From positions 104,409 to 139,422 of the forward strand of contig NW_014577264.1 of NCBI RefSeq assembly GCF_000485595.1: 35,014 nucleotides of DNA. The letters are read 5' to 3'. This stretch comes from Priapulus caudatus (Eukaryota; Priapulida; Priapulimorpha; Priapulimorphida; Priapulidae). Numbering within the stretch: the stretch's first letter is position 1; each line of letters opens with the position of its first letter. Below the pieces are notes generated by a model, which was not told where the DNA came from, did no database searches, and was given only the letters and a program-made list of their open reading frames with translations. The translations under genes were made by a program, and so were the position numbers. Shown piece after piece: positions 27,178 to 35,014 of the stretch.

Positions 27178-29936
27178 CTCGACTGTGTCACATCGTAGCT
27201 TTCGACCTCTCAGGTTTGACAGCATAGGAGACACTAGGTTAGGTGCCTCACGCTTAGCTCGATGGCGAGGAATTACTTACTGTCAGTCACGCTTTTTGTG
27301 TAACTGGGACGCCAGTAGGTGGTGTACAAGACAGAAACCTGCATTCCACAATACAGCGTTATAAGAGTTTCTAGGCAGCTTGCCCACTTCATCTGGGATT
27401 CAGACAGGGTTATCAATGACCATTCATTGCAGCTCTGAATGCCGCGATGGAAGACCCTCGCCTCAATTTTTTGCTTAGGCAATGGAGGGAGTGTGGAGGA
27501 TAACACAGAATCCGAAAGACCAAAACGTCATCCTGGTTGAACAGCCACATCTAGCCTCAGTGTCACGGGAACTGGCTAGTCAGTGGAGACTGCATGGCGC
27601 TCATTGTCTACGGACAGCGGGTAGCGAGCCACATGACGACATCGGTGCGTTTGTGGGCATGACTTCCAAAGCGCAGCAGTCATCACTGCAGCGGCTTTGA
27701 CTCCACCAGGGCCCTCACGTGGGAATAATGTTGAAACAGGCTGCGCAAGGAGACAGCACCTGTGACATGCTGTTTGTCACGGGGAGGCGAGTGAGAGCAT
27801 GTGGGTATTCTGCTGGCCGTTATCATGTTCTCCCTGCGAAAGATTGCCGTGTGACCAGCTCATCAGGTATCCACGCGCTGTAACAGCTGTCTTTCTGCAC
27901 CAGAGCATTTTGTGCTGAAAGACACTTTTCTAATTCCGTTGTGACTTGATAGACACTTGTGATGTGTTAGTAGTACCTTGCTGACATGCTTCCATTGCTT
28001 TCGCAAATATGCTATCCCCATTGTTTAACCGTGATCGCTGTATGGTGCGAGCTTCTGCCTTTCTGAGTTTTACTCATAATAATAAAGAGTCTTTCCGTTG
28101 CCCTCCTTATGCAGTAGTAAGCTTGCTCTACACATGCATTAGTGTGACACGCCTTTGCATTTTCTGCAGCCTAAGCGTAAGCCTATGCTTCTGCTGGTAC
28201 AGGACTTATCAGCAGAGGAGCAATGAAAATTCTCATACCTTTTAAATCATATCCCAGGTTTTCAAATTTTGCTAATGATAAGTTCCCATGAAGTACCTTT
28301 TCCTGGTCTTTTTGTTGTTTTTCGTGTTCTCGGTGATTGGAGACACTATCGCAATACTGGAGCATTTGTAAGAGTCAGATGGCTGGCACAGCATCCCGAC
28401 GAGTGTGAAAAGTCGCTTTCCTGTGGAGTAACCTCTGCGAAGAAGGGACGAGACTTTCGGCTGTTCGGTGTTGTCCAGCGTGCTTGCGTTTTGGCCAAGT
28501 GTCCGACAAGTTTCTGGAGTTTTTGTTTTTCCCGCACATAGACTCTTCTCTTCAGGGTGTTACAGTGTTTGATTCATGCTGTTCCCATCAGGTGTTCCTG
28601 ATCTGACTTGAGCCTGCATCGCAAGTATGATTGATATTCACCTGTTCAGCCTTGTGACTGCTGAGCACTGCTCTTCGTCCAGTACTAACACTTTCATGCA
28701 TTCTGCTAGAACGATGCGTCACGTGAGACCATAATCTTCGATAAATCGGTTTCTGGCATTCATAAAGAACGAGAAGAGTCATGATCAGTGTAAATGCAGT
28801 CACTGAGCAATCGAATGGGAATGTGCTGTGACTCCGAAGCTTGCTTTGTTGCAAATCCTCACACATTGCCTTCTTCGACTTTGCTGCGTCTTGTAGCACA
28901 CCGGGTTTGCTCCAACTGGCAGCAGCCTAATTGTTGTATAGTCATTGAAGAACAGTCTCTATCCGTGCTATCCGAATATCAACCAATCTGCGTATTTTTC
29001 GAGGTGAGGCAGTTTTGCATGCGAAAAAAAAAGTAAGCGAGCTCTTGCGCTGAGATGATGTTTATCTGACTTTGCTACTGACACATTCCGATTGCTTTGA
29101 TAATATTGGCGATGAATCCTTCCACTGCTCTAGAAAACGGGGTGGTAATGACAGAAGTTCTCTTTAGGGCTGACAATTGATTTGACAGCTTGTCATTACA
29201 TTAGGGGTAAGGAGAGTACGCATTGGCCTACTGGATCCAAAAGCAGAGCTTTCCTTCAACGCCATTATCAGGACTATGAGCCAATCCAATAGAGGAATCC
29301 AAGCTTACATTTTGGAAGAGCAACAAACAATTCTGCGCTCTGCTAAAGATACCCATATTTTTGTCCTGGTGATACAAACAGCTTCGCACCGTACACGAAC
29401 AATTTCCTGAGAATGTGACTCGTCTGCACTGAACTATTCCGCGTTGGAGCACTTCCAGTGTAATAAGCATTTTCCCTCTCTTCGTCGAATATGCGCAGCG
29501 CTCCTATTGCCGCTTCCTCTGCTACGTGATTGCGACCTGCCAGACTTGTAAACCAGGAAATCAGCAGCAGACATGCGCCCCCTCAGTTGCCCACTCCCAC
29601 GGGCCCGCTCTCGCGATCTTGAGCGACACCGGCACCGGCGCGCGCGGCAGCCCGGACACCGATTCCAATTTTGTGATCTCCTTGTTGGCTGCTTCATTGG
29701 CACGATCTCTTGGTTATTACCCCGGTGCCCTCGCGCTGCTTCATGGCGATAACTGTCATAGGCTGCATCTGCCAACTCAACTGGCTGTTCCAGGGCTATG
29801 GGTCACACTGCTACGCCACGAAAAGCGTCTGGACTGCATTCGCCGCGAGTCACAGCACAGGACCGCACAGTGCACGCTGTTACGACCACTGGGCCCCGAT
29901 TTCCTAGGACATCCCCGCCACCGAAGCAAGTGCACG
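27178..29936 (-). pseudogene. TICRR: Broken copy of TICRR terminal exon
   Basis: This is collinear with 17316-19813, but dozens of one-base insertions and deletions break the frame; the longest open pieces are about 70-110 codons in shifting frames. Stretches of perfect identity between indels, and few clean substitutions, argue against slow pseudogene decay. The 5' edge (about 29560-30150) is padded with GC-rich insertions and the acceptor is not recognisable. It is either a recent pseudogene or, more likely, the same exon read with uncorrected sequencing errors. It should not be counted as a second gene without verification. Confidence 0.8.
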
Positions 29937-30441
29937 TGAAAGAAAGCGAAGCGGGGCGCCGCAACCATGCAGTGACAGATGGTACGCGCTAGCCTATCTC
30001 TAAGAAGTGGAGTGGCCGGGCTAGATGGAGAGACCACGCCGCGCGGTAAGCGCGCGCTAAGAACTTAGCCGTTAGAGGGCCACTAATATTACAAAACTAA
30101 TGATTGTTTGTCGACGCGACCCGCAGCCCAAGGTATTTAGGCGGGGGGCCGACACTGAAAGCCCTGCCCAAACTCTCATTTAGACAACTCGGCAAACAAG
30201 CCGGCAGACAGCACTCCTAAATAAAAAGATACAACACAAAATTTGTAGTCATCACTTTCAATTGCCTGCAGAGCAAAACACAGGACACTGGACACGGCGA
30301 CATCGCCTCCTTCGACGAATCGGGTAACAAACAAATTAGTTGAACAAATTGATGCACGCAGCGTCATTTAGATCAAACTTTCAAACCATCTTTTTTACAG
30401 CATTCCGTTTTGTCTGAGTTATTGGTACATCATGTGCTCAC

Positions 30442-30618
30442 ATGGGACTTCTCGCAGGAACTCTTCGTACAACAGAGCCTTCTGGAGAGTTTGGTCTGCC
30501 TTGCGGCGTCGGCCGTCTCGCAACCGACCGGTTCCACCACACAGACCGCCGTCAAGACTTGCCTGGTGCGAGGTGTGTCCCCAGCACCAATCGTGTCTTC
30601 AACCTGTGGTGTGCGCAC
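30442..30618 (-). pseudogene. TICRR: Broken copy of TICRR penultimate exon
   Basis: Counterpart of 20207-20359. The acceptor GTTACAG and the donor GTGAGC are retained, but the exon is 177 nt instead of 153 and the frame is lost by multiple insertions. The encoded paired CDK sites are not readable in one frame. Confidence 0.75.
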
Positions 30619-31279
30619 CTGTAACCACAACAGAGCATGCTTCTATTTCATGAGAAATGCGAGTAAGCACACCTTATTTAAGGAACACGATGCATCCTTA
30701 GCTCGTTACTGAGGCAAAACAACCGTGTAAGATTGGTTATATACATGATGCTGATATGTACCTTCGACATCCATCATCATAAGCCACTGAGAAATACATC
30801 ACCACACTAGTCTGAGGTAGCGCGACACATGCTGCGCTACAAGTGGCCCGTGTCCGTGCCACAAAAAAAAAGCCATTTAATAAAGTAATTCAAGTACAAA
30901 GTATATTAAATTCACAATTATGTAGCAGGTTATTAAATATATGTTTTCATATATTAAAATACATTTACCATGTTTAATAAACGAAACTAATTGGCCAAAA
31001 CACTTTCTTAACAGGGTGGGTCCAGTAATCGAATTTTTCACTGCCACCTATTTTTAGAACATGTAAAAAAGCGAATAGTGGTTTGGCGAATAATTTAATA
31101 GTTAAGGCAACTTGCGTTAGGTTTATTGTGAAGAAAAAGCTTAGTGCGGTCTAATATAAAACTCGTTCAAATATGATATCGACTGTTTCATCATGTAAAA
31201 AAATTGGGAAATTTGTAATAGTGTTGAAATTCGACTTGTAATGTAAGGTGTCCATAAATGTGAAAAAAAAAGTGAGTAC

Positions 31280-31404
31280 CTGAAGATCTGCAAGGTGTTT
31301 TGCGTAGTGTTACGTTTGGCATTTTCCTTGACCGTTTCTCATTAAGATGCCGAGTTCACTGCTATCAGGTTTGCAGACGTACTTCTTCCTCCGTTTTCTT
31401 CAAC
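31280..31404 (-). pseudogene. TICRR: Broken copy of TICRR third-last exon
   Basis: Counterpart of 21001-21126; deletions and insertions break the frame. The donor is still AG/GT. Confidence 0.65.
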
Positions 31405-31608
31405 CGTGTTGATAAATACTATAAGCACCACAGAACGATCACATTTTCTAGTAACATTACAATAGCTAGATGAATACTGTGAATGCATAAAACGTAAATG
31501 CCATAGATTACGAGAAGTCTATCAATATGATAGTCTCCTGATATTATACTCAAGTCTTGTAATGTGTATACATGAAGCATGCACAGTGTCGGGTCAGGTA
31601 ATGATTAC

Positions 31609-31670
31609 CTTTCTTCTCAATTACAACTTAGACTGCTGCGCCTTCTCAATGTGTCTTTCCGCTGGACATA
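31609..31670 (-). pseudogene. TICRR: Broken copy of the 55-nt TICRR exon
   Basis: Counterpart of 21316-21370, with the acceptor ATGTCCAG and a GTAATC donor. The exon body differs by indels (AGAAGGCGCAGC against AAGCAGAGGAGCAGC). Edges are approximate. Confidence 0.6.
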
Positions 31671-32050
31671 CAAAGTTCAGAATATAATTGGCACATTAAT
31701 CGTTTTCCCAAGCTGGGAGTCAACATACAATATTTTATGTAAAATTCATTCAATCTGGATGCCTGGTCAGCCCGCAGTCTCTGACAGTGGTATTGCAGCC
31801 ATAGTTCTCAATGAATCTTTTACAGAAGTGTTCCTGATTAATATAGTTGATTCCATCACAGAAAAGCTCCTCTATTTTTTCTATGCTGCTAACTGACTAA
31901 TTATAGCAACCTAGATGTTCAACAGTAAAATAACCACTGGAACATGGAGTCCGTGTAATTCACATATATAAGTAGGTAAAAGCCATTACCGTTTGGTCTA
32001 TGACATGATAGCTACACGAATTCAATGTTGTTGCTGAGTAGTATATTTAC

Positions 32051-32147
32051 GCGCCTCCTTGTTGGTCTGAGCTCGACGAGGGAAATAGCAATCTGCCGTT
32101 GAGAGCTTTTCACTTAAACTTGGTTTCTCAACAAAAGCGATGCTCCC
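32051..32147 (-). pseudogene. TICRR: Broken copy of the TICRR RSRS exon
   Basis: Counterpart of 21756-21849. GAGCTCGACGAGG and ATAGCAATCTGCCGTTGAGA are retained, with single-base indels elsewhere. The donor region is disrupted. Edges are approximate. Confidence 0.6.
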
Positions 32148-32605
32148 TGCGCGCACATAATGACAGTCATGGTTACAGAGCAGTGCTTTCAGATACAATT
32201 TATATGGCTTGCACTAGCACTTTTACAAGTGTCACAATGGAGGACAAAAGGAGCACCTTACCTAAGTCACTTTTTCATATGTGTGTATTCTTGTAAACAA
32301 TGTAGGTTACTGCTCACTTTTGGCATTTGCTATTGCTCTAATGAAGATTAAAGTCGTTTACTGAAATGAATCGAATTCAATCGACACACTGTGTTTTTAT
32401 TTATAGAGGAGAGTATATGTCTATTGCTCAAACGAACAAAAAATTTCATGAACATTTCCAGCACCTAATATGTGACCATAACAAATTTTGAATATTATGT
32501 CAAATATGGTATTTTGGATATTTCCAATACCACAAAGAGTAGGAAGCAAAATTTTGCCATCAAGGTTAAGCACAATATGTACCAAAACAGCGCATCAGGA
32601 TTTTT

Positions 32606-32880
32606 CTGATATTCAGGACATTTACTGAGAACAAGTGCCGCAGAGCGACAGCGCTCATCTAACGTCTTACTCGCGTGTGACTCTGTGGGGAGTGGTGGGA
32701 TTCTAGTAAACCACAATGTAGTCCCAAATGGTTCACATACACCACAAAACTGGAAGGACAGCGATGGTATCAGGAACCTTCTCAAGAAGAATGTCGTTGA
32801 GATATTATGAAAGTTTGCCCAACGAGATGCGCGTACTTTAAGCTGTCTTAAGATTAAAGATGGAAGCTCCACTCGTACGT
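32606..32880 (-). other. Unassigned open frame beside the duplication edge
   Basis: A 125-codon minus frame (32495-32872) crosses the edge of the duplicated unit. The part above about 32650 is preceded by an acceptor-like ATCTTTAATCTTAAGACAG. I recognise no domain in its translation. It could be an upstream TICRR exon, a transposon fragment or chance. Confidence 0.25.
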
Positions 32881-33816
32881 AGTAGCAAACAACTAATTTG
32901 CAAAACAGAATAGGTAAGCACCATAGCCATCTTACACCTACGCCAAGGCCTACAGGCTAAATTAGAAGAGCTGCCACCTGTAACTATAACGTCAGGCAAA
33001 AACGACAAGTACGTACACCACCATCACTGGCAGGTGCCACTGGCATGCATACGTTACATGTACACACACTGACGTACAGAATGCCAATAGGAAATTATAC
33101 GATTATGGAGCATAAACCTTCTTCAACCAAGGATTTGTTTGAAATTTCACTTGACATATGAGTAGCCTCATACACCAGGAATGTATAAGATTCTACTAGC
33201 AACCCGTCAGTCAAAATTCTTCCTAACAGTAAAGCAACATCGATGGTAACAGCCTCCTCTTAGGGCAAAACGGATCCGACCCTTGCTCTTTCGGCATTGT
33301 CAGCAGAAGTACATTTCATGGTCCTTTCAAGAAAAGCCATAAAAAATGCTAGGTCACCGCTGAAAAAAAAGTTTTTTCAATCCGCCAGATCGACCATTGC
33401 TCAGAAAGATGTCTAAAATCTGACCCTGTGCCCCATTGACCTTCTGACCGATGACCTCTTATTTCGGCATCAGTTGATGGTTTTTCCTACCATGATGCTA
33501 TACACCGACTATCACAAGCCTAGTGAGCCGTTGAATTTGTGCCGCAATTTCTGCATTCGCTCCCTAATACTGTAAGTTAAGGGGAAAGTTCCCCCTTCTT
33601 TTACACCCTTGACTCGTGACCTATGACGCCGCCAGCTTCGACATCCCAACTCGGTTTCGGATTACCCACCTACGCCCGAAATCGTACGTACGTCGAAGCG
33701 TTAAGTTGCGGCCCAACTTCGACGCAGCGGGACGGACGGCACGCACGACCGGATGGACAGATGCACGCTCAATGCGCGATTCTACCAAGCTGCATCGACT
33801 GGTCCAGATGAGCTAA
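32630..33816 (+). mobile_element. GAGCTAAAAA-type repeat, copy R3
   Basis: This is the same family as 11563-12583. It starts near ACAAGTGCCGCAGAGCGACA and ends CAGATGAGCTAAAAA near 33816. The last 550 bp are close to R1 and the first 500 bp more diverged. Two overlapping plus frames at 33616-33816 lie within the repeat and are not genes. Confidence 0.65.
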
Positions 33817-33884
33817 AAATTGAAAAAAGATTGCTTAATAAATCAAGTTTGTTGTGAAGAATTGAAAATAATGGCGAATGAAAG

Positions 33885-34070
33885 CGCCAGGGGCGTGACA
33901 GGGGGGTCCAGGGTCCGGACCCCCCCCTGCGTCGCGCAGAAAATTGCATTTTAGAGGGTCTAATTAAAAAAATTTTCTGGGGGGAGAGCCCCCAGACCCC
34001 CCTTCCGTGCTCCGCAACCTTGAGTATGGTTAACCCCCGCTGGTAAGAAGCTGTACATCGGCCCCTGAAG
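33885..34070. repeat. GGGTCCGGACCCCCC / CCCCCAGACCCCCC repeat fragment
   Basis: The cluster GGGGGGTCCAGGGTCCGGAC, AAAATTTTCTGGGGGGA and GAGCCCCCAGACCCCCCTTC is of the same kind as fragments at 5330, 6480 and 9200. The 102-codon minus frame across it is an artefact. Confidence 0.5.
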
Positions 34071-35014
34071 CGCCATAAGAATAGCAGCACTATAAAATCC
34101 CTGACGCGCTTTGTTTAACAGAAATATGTTACCATGTAAAACCAGTGTAAGATTAAATTAGTCCGACTTGTAATCACAGAGAAATATCATTTTATACATA
34201 GCTTCTATAGTCAGGAAATCACGGTTTTTTATTTTTCACAAATATCGCAACCTCCGTGTTGCAAAAGCGTGTGAAGTATTGTGAAACATTATGCTTAGTA
34301 CTAACTGGGATCATAGTCCATGACTTACACTGACAGCCGAACTATATTGGATAAAACGTTCCATGCCACCTTGGAAAACTTGTAGAGAAATTACGAGCTT
34401 ACAAACTCGCAATTGTCAGGCAAAATCGCCAAACACCTCGCCCATTGCCTGACTTTACTAAAGCCTATATGTCAACTATAATAACGCGCCGTAATGCAGC
34501 AGTATTGGAAGCGAGGTGCGAACAAAGAAACCTATTTTGGGCAGCGTGGATAAGTTCACCTATCACGCGCGCAGGATAGTGCTATAAGAAGGGTTTGACG
34601 TTGCATGGAATACTGCGCATTGAATATTCGTGAAAATGCTGGTTGGATATACGTCTCTGACGTCATTCAGTGACGTCAGCTGGCGGCGAGCTTACTACTA
34701 CATGTCTCGGGCAGATATCAAAATATGCTCGAAAGTTCACATGTATGATGCAGAATTGTAGATGTACAGAGGTGTACAATAGTTTAGCCACGACATAAAG
34801 TGTTGAAAAAAAAATTGGGCTACAAAATGTGCAATGAACATGAAACTTAAGATACACTTGAACCTTTTATGCGAAGATTTTTCATTTTCAGCTTATTCAA
34901 TGGTTAACACCTAGTGCCACCTCTGTACACCTCGTTATTTCTCCAAATAACAATGTGCATAGCGAAGCAGTTCACGAGCATTTGATTACATTGCGTATCT
35001 CTCTCAAAACAAGC
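34070..35014. other. Gene-free right edge
   Basis: No exon recognised. The only notable sites are the two CREs at 34658 and 34671. Confidence 0.4.
34658..34678. promoter_or_regulatory. Two perfect cAMP-response elements
   Basis: TGACGTCA, the full palindromic CREB/ATF site, occurs at 34658-34665 and again at 34671-34678, five bases apart edge to edge. A single 8-bp match is expected by chance about once per 65 kb, so two this close are notable. No coding exon is visible nearby, so which promoter they might serve is unknown. Confidence 0.5.

Larger units (their letters stand above)
22300..32605. repeat. Unit 2 of the 10-kb duplication, indel-ridden
   Basis: The whole of unit 1 recurs here in the same order. 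The copy is about 5% longer than unit 1, and in the terminal TICRR exon about 10% longer, because it carries many one-base insertions and homopolymer length changes in exons, introns and repeats alike. At the left end (22300-22700) unit 2 looks cleaner than unit 1. The pattern fits unpolished long-read consensus. Confidence 0.9.

Noticed and set aside
29434-30037. Frames of 113, 137 and 86 codons in the GC-rich stretch
   Set aside because: They exist only because of GC-rich insertions relative to the clean unit-1 sequence at 19560-19960.
27178-32147. A second, independent TICRR gene
   Set aside because: Frames are broken by dense one-base indels, while bases between indels are near identical to 17316-21849; duplication with sequencing error is the simpler explanation.

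Overview
The window reads as intron- and repeat-rich nuclear DNA from an animal, most likely a marine invertebrate (deuterostome or lophotrochozoan; I cannot narrow it further). The evidence is spliced metazoan genes with GT-AG introns, TTAGGG-type interstitial telomeric repeats, palindromic MITEs, a hAT remnant with an exact 8-bp target duplication, a decayed LINE, and GGGGTCC/GGGGCGTAGA-type dispersed repeats. Nothing bacterial or viral is evident.

Two host genes are recognisable, both on the minus strand. (1) 4211-4336 is the first coding exon of a CREB-regulated transcription coactivator (CRTC/TORC), ending at a perfect GTGAGT donor; the rest of that gene lies beyond the left edge or was not found. 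(2) 17316-21849 holds the last five exons of a Treslin/TICRR orthologue (CDK-regulated DNA replication initiation). The intron phases of the five exons fit each other exactly (0, 1, 1, 1), and the fourth exon carries two CDK sites that match in motif and spacing the pair vertebrate Treslin uses to bind TopBP1. The 5' TICRR exons are not identified.

Layout: 1-4200 is CRTC intron packed with small palindromic elements, one of which carries a telomeric-repeat loop. 4340-11560 is intergenic and full of repeats (LINE scrap, hAT remnant, two inverted copies of one dispersed family). 11563-12803 holds repeats ending in a GAGCTAAAAA hairpin. 12541-22299 is a roughly 10-kb unit containing a TG/CG alternating block inside a TAACTCGAGTTA-bearing element, twin CA-repeat modules, and the TICRR exons. 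22300-32605 is a second head-to-tail copy of the whole unit. 32606-35014 has another copy of the GAGCTAAAAA repeat family and unassigned sequence with two perfect CREs.

The two 10-kb copies differ mainly by one-base insertions and deletions, in exons and junk alike, with few clean substitutions, and the better copy switches along the length. That is the signature of uncorrected long-read sequence or a duplicated haplotype in the assembly rather than of an old pseudogene. I therefore annotate the second TICRR copy (27178-32147) as a broken duplicate and flag it as a probable assembly artefact. I did not find a convincing previously undescribed gene system; the most unusual native structure is the palindromic element built around interstitial telomeric repeats at 3664-3914.
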